A stretch of 64,000 bases of DNA, from assembly GCA_028871455.1 (NCBI GenBank), contig JAGWNF010000009.1:1-64000 (forward strand), written 5' to 3'. Every line of letters starts with the position of its first letter. Within the stretch, counting starts at the first letter, position 1. This stretch comes from Alphaproteobacteria bacterium. GTDB taxonomy: Bacteria; Pseudomonadota; Alphaproteobacteria; ATCC43930; CGMCC-115725. The position numbers were made by a program, and so were the translations under genes. Below are positions 50,661 through 59,389 of this stretch, in pieces. The notes under the pieces were generated by a model. The model was not told the origin of the DNA and did not search any database. It saw only the letters and a program-made list of their open reading frames with translations.

Positions 50661-50677
50661 TATGATCATCATTCGCA
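50661..50677. promoter_or_regulatory. Possible Fur-type iron box upstream of hemP
   Basis: TATGATCATCATTCGCA reads on the other strand as TGCGAATGATGATCATA, close to the repeated NAT(A/T)AT hexamers of Fur boxes. It lies 160 bp before hemP. Symmetry is imperfect, so the call is tentative. Confidence 0.35.
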
Positions 50678-50834
50678 GCTTCGGCCCGGTCGTCATTTCG
50701 CACCTCTTGAGTATGGACGCTGCCGAGCCGAGGCCCGTGCCGAGTGACAGAGCAGGCCCGAGCGTTATGGAGTTTTGTGGCGACTGGCGCAGCAGCGGCC
50801 TGCCTAGCGCTCGACCTGGGGAACCGATGCAGCG

Positions 50835-51008
50835 ATGAGCACGGCCAATTTGAATCGGCTGGATCAAGAGCCGCCGACCGGACGAACGGTCCCGAAAGTC
50901 GCGAGCGAACAGATCATGCGGGGACAGCGCGAGATCGTGATCCAGCACGGCCCCGAAGAATATCGTCTCAGGATCACTGCAATGGGAAAACTGATCCTGA
51001 CGAAATAG
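50835..51008 (+). CDS. hemP: Haem uptake protein HemP
   Basis: A 57-residue protein, too short for routine calling. The C-terminal half is the HemP signature: GQREIVIQHGPEEYRLRITA followed by MGKLILTK at the end. HemP proteins are small regulators or accessories needed for expression of haem transporters in rhizobia and Burkholderia. It sits upstream of the porin gene and inside the iron module, which supports the call. Confidence 0.85.
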   Translation: MSTANLNRLDQEPPTGRTVPKVASEQIMRGQREIVIQHGPEEYRLRITAMGKLILTK

Positions 51009-51120
51009 CCGCGGGCGTATGCGCCCGTATCCATCGTAGCCAGCCACCCGCGCCCGCAGGGGCGTAAGGCAGCCAGCCAGAAACCCGATCCGCGCTGCGG
51101 ATCAGAACGGGAGGTTGGTG

Positions 51121-52707
51121 ATGCCCCTGCCACGAGAGAAGCCTCTTGCCTGTGAGGCGCCGATTGAATTGAAGGCGGAAACAGGCGCGAAAGCAGGTCG
51201 TTCGATCGTACTCCGATCGGTGTCATCGCTCGGAGCGACAGTTTTGATCGTCGGACTGTCGCTCCTAGGTGCGAGCGGAAACGAAGCGTTCGCCGCCGAC
51301 AACGCAGGCACCTCCGTAGCCGCGGCGCCGCCGTCGAACGAAGAGCTGCTCAGGGAAATGAATGCGATGAAGGATCGCATGCACGCGATCGAAGACCAGC
51401 TTCGCCGAAACGGCTCGCCGGGAACGGCGCCGAATGGACCGGCGACGGCCCAGACCGGGCCGTACGGTGGCCAACCGGCGGCCGGCAACAAGGACATCTT
51501 CGGTCTCTACAAGTCGCCGGTCGAGGGACTCAAACTCGGCGCCTACGGCGAGTTCAAGTTCGGGAGCATGCAGAATCCTGACGCTAACGGCCAATGGCAG
51601 AACGGCTTCGATGGCGGACGGCTGGTGTTGCTGCCAAGCTATCAGATCACCGACAATATCAGCTTCAACTCGGAGGTTGAATTCGAGCACGGCGGCATCG
51701 CGGCAGACGCCGACGACAAGTTGAACGGCACGGCCGAGATTGAGCAAGCGTTCATCGATTTCAAGGTCCGGCCCTGGATCAATTTCCACTCACCGGGGAT
51801 CGATCTCGTTCCGATCGGCTTCACCAACCAGACCCACGAGCCGACGACGTTCTACAGCGTTCAGCGACCTGAACTGGCAAACGGCCTGATACCCACCACC
51901 TTCTTCGTGCCGAGCTGGGGTACGGTCTATGGTCAGATCACGGATAATCTCGGCTACCAGTTCCAGGTCAGCAACAGCGCCGAAGACTTTGGCGACAGCT
52001 TCGATTCTCGGACGGATGCCAACACGGTTCCCACCGGCGCCTATGCAGCGGGGATCGACGGCAAGAACGCGCTCGGACTCTCGCGGCCGCCGGTCGGCGA
52101 TTTTCGCCAGCTCAACAACGACTTCGCCTACGCCGCACGGCTGCACTATACGCTTCCCTTCGCGCCGGGGCTGGCCGGCAGCTCGAGCGTGTACTTCACG
52201 CCCAACGTCGAGCCGCGTGGCGCCCATTCCGATGTCGGGACGAGCCTCGGCAATTCCAGCCTGACGCTTGTCGATTCAGAGCTCCGCTACCGCGTTCCAG
52301 ATACCGGCTGGGAGTTCCGCGCCGAATACGCGGAGGCCTTCTTCGGAAGTCCCGGAAATCTGCGCGCCAACAACGACAGCGACGCGACGAACAACGTCGG
52401 AGACACGATGTACGGCCTGTCCGGTGAGGTCGCCTATCACGTGCCGCTCGGCACGATCATCGGCAGCTCATGGGAAGCGGTTCCCTTCTACCGCTACACT
52501 TACGAGAACCTCCAGACGGGCGGCTTCAAGGGGACGGACGCAAACACGCCGACCGGCGCTGGCAAGCTGCAGTTCCACGATGTCGGTGTCGCCGTGTTCC
52601 CCAGTCCCAAGCTCGTCTTGAAGCTGAACTACACGCATGTCGAAAGCGATGAGTCGGGCGGCGCCAAGTCGGATTCGATCCTCGGCGCTGTCGGGTTCTT
52701 TTTCTGA
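51121..52707 (+). CDS. Outer-membrane porin
   Basis: A 528-residue protein starting at MPLPREK (51121) with GGGAGG upstream. An N-terminal extension (about 1-40) precedes a signal sequence (LGATVLIVGLSLLGASG, AFA cleavage). A short coiled coil (EELLREMNAMKDRMHAIEDQ) comes next, and then a beta-barrel of alternating strands ending in the aromatic GAVGFFF typical of outer-membrane insertion. The coiled coil-barrel layout fits phosphate-selective or carbohydrate porins. In this neighbourhood it may serve iron or haem entry, but the substrate is unknown. Confidence 0.82.
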   Translation: MPLPREKPLACEAPIELKAETGAKAGRSIVLRSVSSLGATVLIVGLSLLGASGNEAFAADNAGTSVAAAPPSNEELLREMNAMKDRMHAIEDQLRRNGSPGTAPNGPATAQTGPYGGQPAAGNKDIFGLYKSPVEGLKLGAYGEFKFGSMQNPDANGQWQNGFDGGRLVLLPSYQITDNISFNSEVEFEHGGIAADADDKLNGTAEIEQAFIDFKVRPWINFHSPGIDLVPIGFTNQTHEPTTFYSVQRPELANGLIPTTFFVPSWGTVYGQITDNLGYQFQVSNSAEDFGDSFDSRTDANTVPTGAYAAGIDGKNALGLSRPPVGDFRQLNNDFAYAARLHYTLPFAPGLAGSSSVYFTPNVEPRGAHSDVGTSLGNSSLTLVDSELRYRVPDTGWEFRAEYAEAFFGSPGNLRANNDSDATNNVGDTMYGLSGEVAYHVPLGTIIGSSWEAVPFYRYTYENLQTGGFKGTDANTPTGAGKLQFHDVGVAVFPSPKLVLKLNYTHVESDESGGAKSDSILGAVGFFF

Positions 52708-52811
52708 GGAGGCAGAACACTCGGATGCCGGCGGCAAGATTTTGGGACGTGTCACGCGATCTTCCGCCGGCTCCAGGTGATGGCCAAGTCTCCTAAGAGG
52801 AAAAAACAACA

Positions 52812-53369
52812 ATGACGGAATGGCTGAAATGGACAGCACCGCCCGCTATCGTTTTATCCGTCGCATCGCCAGTCTACGCGACCCAGTATGTTACCGTCGA
52901 ACAAGCCCAGAAGCTGGCCTTCTCGGAGGCAACACAATTCGTATGGGCGCCGGTCGTCTACACGCCGGCGCAAATCACCGCGATCGAGAAACTTTCGGGA
53001 CAGCGGGTCCTTACACGGGGCGAGCAGGTTTGGAAGGCCGAGCGGGACAAGCGGTTTCTCGGTTTCTTCATCGTCGACTACGTCATCGGGAAGCATCTCG
53101 CGATCGACTATGCGGTTGCCCTGGACCCGCAGGGCCGCGTCAGCCGGGTCGAAATCCTGAACTACCGCGAAGCGTATGGAGGCGAGATCAGGGACGCGGA
53201 CTGGCTGAAGCAGTTCGTCGGCAAGACAAGTCACGATCCTCTCGCACCCGGCCGGGATATCCGCATCATCTCGGGCGCCACGCTCTCCTCGCGGCACGTG
53301 ACCGAGGGCATCAAGCGCGTCCTCGCCCTTTACCAGATCGTTCTTAGGCACACTGCTGATGACAAGTAA
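52812..53369 (+). CDS. Exported FMN-binding domain protein
   Basis: A 185-residue protein with a signal peptide (about 1-23, VYA cleavage). The C-terminal half is an FMN_bind domain: GFFIVDYVIGKHLAIDYAVA, DPQGRVSRVEILNYREAYGG and the attachment motif IISGATLSS, in which T157 should carry covalent FMN. ApbE, encoded just downstream and overlapping by 11 bp, would attach it. Such flavoproteins pass electrons outside the cytoplasm; in iron modules they are proposed to drive ferric reduction. Confidence 0.88.
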   Translation: MTEWLKWTAPPAIVLSVASPVYATQYVTVEQAQKLAFSEATQFVWAPVVYTPAQITAIEKLSGQRVLTRGEQVWKAERDKRFLGFFIVDYVIGKHLAIDYAVALDPQGRVSRVEILNYREAYGGEIRDADWLKQFVGKTSHDPLAPGRDIRIISGATLSSRHVTEGIKRVLALYQIVLRHTADDK

Positions 53370-54264
53370 TATCCAGCGCGCGCGACCGCTGCTCGGCACT
53401 GTTGTCGAGATCATCGTCGCCGGCACGGCAGATCGTGACGGCAACGCAGCCGTCGACGCGGCGTTCGATGTCGCAGCGCATGTCCATCGCCTGATGAGCT
53501 TTCACGAGGCGGGCAGCGACGTGAGTTGGGTCAACCGCGAGGCCGAAAGGCACGCCGTCCAGGTTCATCGGTGGACCTATGACGTGCTCAAGACGGCGCT
53601 CGATCTCTATCGTCGTTCGCGTGGGCTGTTCGACATTGCGATCGCGCCCACCCTGCAGGCGTTGGAAGCTCTGCCAAAGATGGCCCGCGATGTCGCATCG
53701 CCGGCGACACCGCACGCCGGCAGCGCAGCGATCGAGCTGCTCCCGGACTGCCGTGTTCGTTTTCACGAGTCTGGGATCATGGTCGACCTGGGCGGCATCG
53801 CCAAGGGCTTCGCGGTCGACCGGGCGGTGGAAGCCCTGAAAGATCAGGGCGTGGCGTTGGGTTTCGTCAACGCCGGTGGAGATATCGCCGTCTTCGGTTC
53901 AGAGGCGTATCCAATCCAAATCCGCGATCCCCGCGAGCCGTGGCACACCGCCTTGCAGATCGATCTCAAGGACGAAGCTGTGGCATCCAGTGGCCCATCC
54001 TTCGATCCTGTCGTTGCGAGCCGTCCGACGCGTCCAGCAATCCTCGATCCGTTCCACCGGATTCCCGCGCATGCCATCGTCGGGGCCTCGGTCTGCGCCC
54101 CTTCCTGCATGGTCGCTGATGCCCTCACGAAGATCGTGATGCTGTCCGGCGAGCGGTGCGGCGAATTGCTCCGTCACTACAACGCCAGTGCAATGTTCGT
54201 CGCCGCCGGCGGGGAGATTCACATGACCAAAGATTGGCGAAGGGCGGTGCATCTTGCGGCTTGA
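53359..54264 (+). CDS. apbE: FAD:protein FMN transferase ApbE
   Basis: A 301-residue ApbE. Motifs: RARPLLGTVVEIIVAG at the N-terminus, DVSWVNREAE, GLFDIAIAPTLQALE, MVDLGGIAKGFAVDRAVEAL, LGFVNAGGDIAVFG and the metal/FAD site ADALTKIVMLSGE. It transfers FMN from FAD to a Thr of its target. No cleaved signal peptide is evident, so the site of action is uncertain. The FMN-binding protein before it is the obvious substrate. The next gene starts at a TTG within its last codons. Confidence 0.9.
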   Translation: MTSNIQRARPLLGTVVEIIVAGTADRDGNAAVDAAFDVAAHVHRLMSFHEAGSDVSWVNREAERHAVQVHRWTYDVLKTALDLYRRSRGLFDIAIAPTLQALEALPKMARDVASPATPHAGSAAIELLPDCRVRFHESGIMVDLGGIAKGFAVDRAVEALKDQGVALGFVNAGGDIAVFGSEAYPIQIRDPREPWHTALQIDLKDEAVASSGPSFDPVVASRPTRPAILDPFHRIPAHAIVGASVCAPSCMVADALTKIVMLSGERCGELLRHYNASAMFVAAGGEIHMTKDWRRAVHLAA

Positions 54265-54778
54265 TCCTCGTTTTCGGGCGGCAGTCTACATCGTCTTTGG
54301 CGTGCTCTTCGTCACGGGCGTAGCCTGGCTGCTCGTAGACCGTCGGTGGTCGGTCGGCTCAGGAGATACGTGGCAGACCGCGTCCGCGTACCTGCTCATG
54401 GTCCACGGCGGTGCGGCCATGGTGTTTCTGCTGCTCCTGGGCGCGATAATTTCGCTACACGTTCCGACGGTCTGGCGATCGCGCAAGAACCGGGCTTCCG
54501 GAACGGTCATGCTGGTGACCAACACTCTCCTCATCGTCTCCGCGTTCGGACTCTACTACGTCGGCGCGGAGACCCTCCGAAACTGGACGAGCGATCTGCA
54601 CATTGCGATTGGATTTGGCATGCCGGCCATTCTGGTTGCTCACGTGATCCTTGGGCGACGCAGCCTCCGGGTCGCACAACGCAATACTGCGGGCCGTGTC
54701 ATCGAACGCGACGGGCGAACGAGACTGCGGCGCGCCCGCGCAGCCTCGCTGACAAAGAGCACAGGAGAAGGCCGATGA
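54254..54778 (+). CDS. DUF4405-like four-helix membrane protein (possible haem b protein)
   Basis: A 174-residue inner-membrane protein starting with TTG at 54254 (AAGGG upstream). Four helices are clear: AAVYIVFGVLFVTGVAWLLV, ASAYLLMVHGGAAMVFLLLL, LVTNTLLIVSAFGLYYVGAE, LHIAIGFGMPAILVAHVILG. His residues inside or at the ends of helices (MVHGG, SLHVP, DLHIAI, AHVIL) could ligate haem b. DUF4405-type proteins accompany ApbE/FMN-binding proteins and feed them electrons. The tail is highly basic. Confidence 0.7.
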   Translation: MRLDPRFRAAVYIVFGVLFVTGVAWLLVDRRWSVGSGDTWQTASAYLLMVHGGAAMVFLLLLGAIISLHVPTVWRSRKNRASGTVMLVTNTLLIVSAFGLYYVGAETLRNWTSDLHIAIGFGMPAILVAHVILGRRSLRVAQRNTAGRVIERDGRTRLRRARAASLTKSTGEGR

Positions 54779-55275
54779 GCCGACTTGACCAGGAGTCCGG
54801 ACTGTCCCACGCGGCCGCATTTTGCGACCTAGCGGTCGCGGAGCGCCTGATCGTCTGGTCGTTTCGCTGCTGGGTGTCCGATTCCGAGCGTTGGCCGCTT
54901 GTTTGGCAAGAATTCACGCGGCAATTCCCGGCCGACTTGGCACGGCCTGCCATGCGCGCGTTCGAAGAGTTTGTCGCCGGCATTTGCCGGCGGGCGCATC
55001 GTGTCATCCACTATCACCAACCGTGCTGTCCATGCCTCGGTAGCGATGAGCTGCACGTCTTGTCGATCATCGCAGCAGCGCAGCGGAACGACATAGGCGC
55101 GGCGGAGAATGCCTGCCGGCGGCTCGTCTATGAGGATGGGGTCGAAGGCTTGTTCACGACGGCAGCGAGGTTGGGGCGGATCATGACATCGCGCGGCTTG
55201 CTGCTGCCGCGGCGCTTGGACGGCGCGGGCGACCCCGCTTGGATGGAAACGGAACCCCAGCAATGGCTTCATTAG
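54775..55275 (+). CDS. Hypothetical protein of the flavin/iron operon
   Basis: A 166-residue soluble protein whose ATG overlaps the previous stop (ATGA). It contains IHYHQPCCPCLGSDELHVLS, a His/Cys-rich patch with CCPC that may bind metal, in an otherwise helical sequence (VAERLIVWSFRCWVSDSERW, AFEEFVAGICRRAHR). Similar proteins occur beside FMN-binding and ApbE genes, but no function is known to me. Confidence 0.65.
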   Translation: MSRLDQESGLSHAAAFCDLAVAERLIVWSFRCWVSDSERWPLVWQEFTRQFPADLARPAMRAFEEFVAGICRRAHRVIHYHQPCCPCLGSDELHVLSIIAAAQRNDIGAAENACRRLVYEDGVEGLFTTAARLGRIMTSRGLLLPRRLDGAGDPAWMETEPQQWLH

Positions 55276-55481
55276 ACGGACGCGGAATCATGCCTCGCTT
55301 GCGTCATCCGCCATCGACGAGACCATGATGGGAAATGATGGCCGTGCCGATTTGGCTCTCGACCCCAGTCCTCAACTCATGCTTGGCAAGCGGAACATTG
55401 CCGATGAGCAGCCCCGCCTGAAGAAGCCGGTGCTAGCGATTCTTGCATGTGGTGAAACTGCATTCGCCCTGCGGAGGGACA

Positions 55482-55928
55482 ATGAAACGGACATTGGAGC
55501 AGCTCTGCACTGACATCGGGCTCAGAATGACCCGGCAGCGTCGAACGATCATCCAGGCGATCGAAAACGCAAGCGATCATCCGGACGCTTGGAGCATTTA
55601 CTTGCGCGCCGGAAAGGCAGATCCGCAGATTTGCCTCAGTACCGTGTATCGAACACTGCGGATTTTCCAGAACGCTGGAATCCTGGCCGGTCACCGCTTC
55701 AAGGATGGTTTGCACCGGTTCGAGCGGGATTCCGACGAGCGGCACGGTCATCTGATCGATCGGACGACGGGCAAGATAATCGAATTCCGTGACCGGGAAA
55801 TCGAGCGCCTGCAATCGGCGATTGCCGAACACCATGGCTATCGGCTGGTTGGCTATCGGCTCGAGCTCATCGCAACGCCACTTACGCTGAAGGAGACCGC
55901 CAAAGGTCGGGAGGATCGCGTTGGGTGA
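55482..55928 (+). CDS. Irr-like Fur-family iron regulator
   Basis: A 148-residue Fur-family protein starting at MKRTLEQLCT (55482), GGAGG upstream. The winged helix is MTRQRRTIIQAIENASDHPD then LSTVYRTLRIFQNAGILAGH. The metal region reads DERHGHLIDRTTGKIIEF, lacking the CxxC pairs of Fur and having the HLIDxxTG pattern of Irr. Irr represses or activates iron genes according to haem status in rhizobia. It could act on the dyads at 49359, 56732 and 58698. Not proven to be Irr itself; a second Fur-family paralogue is possible. Confidence 0.8.
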   Translation: MKRTLEQLCTDIGLRMTRQRRTIIQAIENASDHPDAWSIYLRAGKADPQICLSTVYRTLRIFQNAGILAGHRFKDGLHRFERDSDERHGHLIDRTTGKIIEFRDREIERLQSAIAEHHGYRLVGYRLELIATPLTLKETAKGREDRVG

Positions 55929-56065
55929 GGGCGTCGATCGTACCGTAGTGATCGCTCGTGAGCTGTTGAACCTGGCGCAGGTCGGTGTTCAGGACGGACA
56001 GACGCTCCGCCCACAGTAAGACACGACGTCTCATTCGAGCGGCGAGACCGGAATGGGAGTTCAAT

Positions 56066-56635
56066 ATGGGTGGCATTCAAAGAGACGGCACGAAGGTCGA
56101 CACGGTCGACGTGGCAGTATTGATGGTTACAACCTTTGATGCCCTGTCGATCGATGGGATCGTGAAGGCTCTGAGCAACCTTGGCGCACCGTCCTGGCGG
56201 CCTGTCACGGATGTTGTCGCGGGCGCGATTGACCGCCTCGTTGGCCAGAATCTCATCGCACCGCTCACGTCGCCGTCGGAGTCACCCGTGCACGAGACTT
56301 CTGTGCGCCTCGCGTCGACCCCGGCAGGGCGACATCGGCTGCCGGGTCTGTTGCGGGCACTGCCGCTTCCTGCCTACGGCTCGGACATCACCTACAGGCT
56401 GAAAGTCATGGGTCTCGATCTCTTGGACCGTCAGGATCGCGAATACCAAATCTCGGAGCTCGCAGGTCACTGGCAGGGGGTGCTTGCCCTATGGGAGCGG
56501 GCGCAGGAGCGGTGCCCGTGCATGCAGCCGACGGTCCGCCTGTGGATGAAGCGAAACGTCGCCCTGGCTCGGATGGAGATCGACTGGCTGCAGTCGGACT
56601 GCATTCAGCCAAGGAGCAAGATGTCCGTCGAGTAG
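56066..56635 (+). CDS. Winged-helix-like hypothetical protein
   Basis: A 189-residue protein starting at MGGIQRDGTK (56066), GGGAG upstream. The first half resembles a PadR-like winged helix (VDVAVLMVTTFDALSIDGIV, WRPVTDVVAGAIDRLVGQNL, RLASTPAGRHRLPGLLRALP). The second half is helical with a CPC pair (ERCPCMQPTVRLWMK). No clear match to a characterised family. It lies between the Irr-like gene and ftrB. Confidence 0.55.
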   Translation: MGGIQRDGTKVDTVDVAVLMVTTFDALSIDGIVKALSNLGAPSWRPVTDVVAGAIDRLVGQNLIAPLTSPSESPVHETSVRLASTPAGRHRLPGLLRALPLPAYGSDITYRLKVMGLDLLDRQDREYQISELAGHWQGVLALWERAQERCPCMQPTVRLWMKRNVALARMEIDWLQSDCIQPRSKMSVE

Positions 56636-56731
56636 CAGGGCCTGCTCGCCATGCGGCGCATAACGGACGGCGACTGCTTGCATCATCAGATCGGAATCGC
56701 GGATTCGTGGTTAGAACTGGCATCATGTGAT

Positions 56732-56752
56732 TGCAAATGAGACTTACTTGCA
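56732..56752. promoter_or_regulatory. Iron-box-like site upstream of ftrB
   Basis: TGCAA-N11-TTGCA is an inverted repeat containing AAATGAGA, one half of the usual Fur-box pattern. It lies 57 bp before the ftrB start, in an AT-rich promoter-like stretch. Confidence 0.4.
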
Positions 56753-56808
56753 GTAATGTGGCACCGCCACGGCGCGTTGCTTAGCCATCGCCTTCTGGAA
56801 AACGGACC

Positions 56809-57153
56809 ATGAAAATAATGAGGATAGCGTCCTGTCTTGCCCTGGCAATTTGGCTGCCGATGGTTGCTGGAGTCGCAGTTGCCGCCGAGGCACCTTCAGT
56901 TGTCATCGTCATCAAAAACCATCGCTTCGTCCCGCCGCAGGTCACCGTCCCCGGCGGCAAGCGCATCGAATTGATCGTCGAGAACCACGATTCGACGCCC
57001 GAGGAATTCGAGAGCACCGATCTGCGCCGCGAAAAGATCGTGGTCGGGAATGGCAAGACCTCGGTCTGGGTCGGCCCTCTGCCGGCCGGCACCTATGGCT
57101 TCTTCGGTGATTTTCATCCGACGACCGCTCAGGGAAAGCTAATCGTGAAGTGA
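56809..57153 (+). CDS. ftrB: Periplasmic cupredoxin-like protein FtrB
   Basis: A 114-residue exported protein (signal about 1-26, VAAEA) with a cupredoxin-like domain: VVIVIKNHRFVPPQVTVPGG, RIELIVENHDSTPEEFESTD, GPLPAGTYGFFGDFHP. In Brucella and Bordetella FtrB is proposed to oxidise Fe(II) bound by FtrA before uptake through FtrC. The gene precedes ftrD and ftrA. No classical type 1 copper Cys is present, which is normal for this family. Confidence 0.85.
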   Translation: MKIMRIASCLALAIWLPMVAGVAVAAEAPSVVIVIKNHRFVPPQVTVPGGKRIELIVENHDSTPEEFESTDLRREKIVVGNGKTSVWVGPLPAGTYGFFGDFHPTTAQGKLIVK

Positions 57154-57287
57154 GGCAATCGTGCGGGATACGCGCCTAACATGCTCGATGGCCGGACGGC
57201 GGCAGTTCCGCCTCGCGGGCGGTCGCGGGCGAGGCGACAAAGCCGGACAGAGAGACAAGCCCGGGTCCAACGTCATCCGAGGATCGC

Positions 57288-58679
57288 ATGACCATCGGAC
57301 GTAATGATACCATCGTGCCGTCGGCGTCGGGAACGATCACTCGTCGGATCGAAGCGGTGGTGATCCGTGCCCGGCCGTTCCTGCCCTTCGTTCATGCCAC
57401 GATGGCCGTGTTCTTCATTGGGCTCATCGCCCTTCCGGTTCTGTTGCCTCCGACCCACGTTACCAAAGTTCTCGCCGGCGCCGCCAATTGGCTCATCTGG
57501 GGTCTCTGGTTCCCACTGGTATTTCTCTCCGTGCTGTTCAGCGGTCGAAGCTGGTGCGGGGCGCTGTGTCCGATGGGTGCGGCATCGGAGTGGCTTAACC
57601 GGATCGGCTTGAAACGGCCGGTACCCCGATGGCTGCGCTGGGAGGGCGCACCGATCGTAAGCTTCCTGGTGATCACGATCCTTGGGCAGACGGTCGGCGT
57701 GCGGGACTACCCGGATGCGATCCTAGAGGTGTTTGGCGGCACGCTCGCGGCTGCCCTCGCCGTTGGATTTCTCTATGGGCGTGGACGCGAAAAGCGCGCC
57801 TGGTGCCGGCATGCCTGCCCGATCGGCCTTCTGCTCGGCGTGTTCTCCCGGCTCGGCATCGTCGATCTGATGCCGAAGCGGCCTGTAGCTGGCGGGGATA
57901 CGTACACGGAGCGTGGCCTGTGCCCGACCATGATCGATCTCAAGCGCAAGACCGAAAGCCGTCACTGCGTCATGTGCTTGCGCTGCGTCCAGCCAGATCG
58001 GGCCGGCGGGCTGCAGCTCCGCCTGCGGGCGCTGGGCGCGGAGGTGGCCGATATCGCCCATCATCATCCGGTCGCGTCCGAGCTGTGGTTTCTTTATCTC
58101 GGGACTGGTGCAGCGTTGGGCGGCTTCCTATGGCTGGCACTGCCGCAGTACCAGTGGCTGCGCCAGGTCATTGGCGCTTGGGCGATCGATCGGGGTTGGA
58201 CGTGGATCGGCAATCCTGGGCCGGCTTGGCTGATGGTCGTTCATCCGGAAGCGCGCGAGGTATTCGTCTGGCTCGATTTCTTTCTGATCGTGGGCTGGAT
58301 GGTCGGCGTCATGTTGGTGCTCGCCGCGGCGCTGGCGCTATCGAACGTCCTGACCGCGGCGCTCGCTGGACGGTTCGGTGCCGCCGCGCCGTTTCGCAAG
58401 CGGCTCGTCATCACAGGCTACCAGGTGGCGCCAGCCGCCATGGTTTCGCTGTTGCTCGGGCTTGGCATCGAGCTGTTCGGGCTGATGCCGGCCAACCTGG
58501 CCCGCGTGGTCGAGCTTGGATTGCTGGCGACCTCCGTTCTGTGGGGCGCGTCGCTCGGCTGGCGCATCCTTGGCAATCTCGGGCTGCAGGGTATCGGTCG
58601 CGTTGTCAGCCTGGTTCCGGGCATCGCCGCGAGCATCGGGATTGCGGCGGCATGGTGGCCGGCCATTGCCGGAAGCTGA
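57288..58679 (+). CDS. ftrD: FtrD-like membrane 4Fe-4S polyferredoxin
   Basis: A 463-residue inner-membrane protein with about eight helices and clusters of Cys: SWCGALCPMGAASEW, WCRHACPIGLLL, and further on HCVMCLRCVQPDR, consistent with NapH/RdxA-like 4Fe-4S sites. FtrD is believed to move electrons across the membrane for FtrABC-driven iron uptake. Its start lies 135 bp after ftrB and ftrA follows it by 66 bp. Confidence 0.85.
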   Translation: MTIGRNDTIVPSASGTITRRIEAVVIRARPFLPFVHATMAVFFIGLIALPVLLPPTHVTKVLAGAANWLIWGLWFPLVFLSVLFSGRSWCGALCPMGAASEWLNRIGLKRPVPRWLRWEGAPIVSFLVITILGQTVGVRDYPDAILEVFGGTLAAALAVGFLYGRGREKRAWCRHACPIGLLLGVFSRLGIVDLMPKRPVAGGDTYTERGLCPTMIDLKRKTESRHCVMCLRCVQPDRAGGLQLRLRALGAEVADIAHHHPVASELWFLYLGTGAALGGFLWLALPQYQWLRQVIGAWAIDRGWTWIGNPGPAWLMVVHPEAREVFVWLDFFLIVGWMVGVMLVLAAALALSNVLTAALAGRFGAAAPFRKRLVITGYQVAPAAMVSLLLGLGIELFGLMPANLARVVELGLLATSVLWGASLGWRILGNLGLQGIGRVVSLVPGIAASIGIAAAWWPAIAGS

Positions 58680-58697
58680 ATTTTTTTGAATGTGGAA

Positions 58698-58712
58698 TGC
58701 GATTGCGTCGCA
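58698..58712. promoter_or_regulatory. Small dyad before ftrA
   Basis: TGCGA-TTGCG-TCGCA, a perfect 5-bp dyad in the ftrD-ftrA gap, resembles half of the TGCGAA/TTCGCA dyad before ftrC. It may be a weaker regulatory site. Confidence 0.3.
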
Positions 58713-58745
58713 GTGTCATCAACAATCGACCAAGCGGAGGTACTT

Positions 58746-59276
58746 ATGAAACGGACTGGGATAATCGTTGCGTCTATGCTGATGCTGCTGGCGGCAGCCA
58801 GCGCCAACGCGGCAGAAACCGAAATCGGCAAGGCCGTTGCGAAGAACGGCATGGAGATCGGCGCAGTCTATCTGCAGCCCGTTATCATGGCGCCGATGAT
58901 GCCCGGCATGGACGGCAGCTACGACGTACATCTCGAAGCGGATATCCACGCTCAGAAAGGCAACAAGAATGGCTTCGGTCCGGGCGACTGGATTCCGTAT
59001 CTCGGCGTCACCTACCGTCTCGAGAAGCTCGGATCGGATTGGAAAACGTTTGGCGCCTTCATGCCCATGGTGGCGAACGACGGGCCTCATTACGGCGCCA
59101 ACGTGAAGCTCGATGGTCCGGGCAAGTACCGCCTGACCTACCGCATCATGCCGCCGCCATACCAGGGCTTTTACCGCCACACCGACAAGGAGACTGGTGT
59201 CGACGAATGGTGGTCGCCGTTCAGCGTGACCTGGGAGTTTCCTTTTGTCGGCGTAGGCAAAAAGGGAACCTATTGA
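58746..59276 (+). CDS. ftrA: Periplasmic iron-binding protein FtrA (P19 family)
   Basis: A 176-residue P19-type protein starting at MKRTGIIVA (58746), with GCGGAGG upstream and a signal peptide (about 1-22, NAA-type end). Family segments: LQPVIMAPMMPGMDG, DVHLEADIHAQKGNKNGFGP, FMPMVANDGPHYGANVKLDG and WWSPFSVTWEFPFVGVGKKG; Met and His residues bind copper and iron. P19/FtrA collects ferrous iron for the FtrC permease. It is the last intact gene of the module. Confidence 0.9.
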   Translation: MKRTGIIVASMLMLLAAASANAAETEIGKAVAKNGMEIGAVYLQPVIMAPMMPGMDGSYDVHLEADIHAQKGNKNGFGPGDWIPYLGVTYRLEKLGSDWKTFGAFMPMVANDGPHYGANVKLDGPGKYRLTYRIMPPPYQGFYRHTDKETGVDEWWSPFSVTWEFPFVGVGKKGTY

Positions 59277-59389
59277 GGGCCATTTGCGGACCTCGGCGCT
59301 GATATTCCTGCGGCTGGCGACAATGATACGGAAGTGACATGGAGTAGCGTGCGACGAGTTGAGGGCGCAGACCAAACAACGGGCCGATT

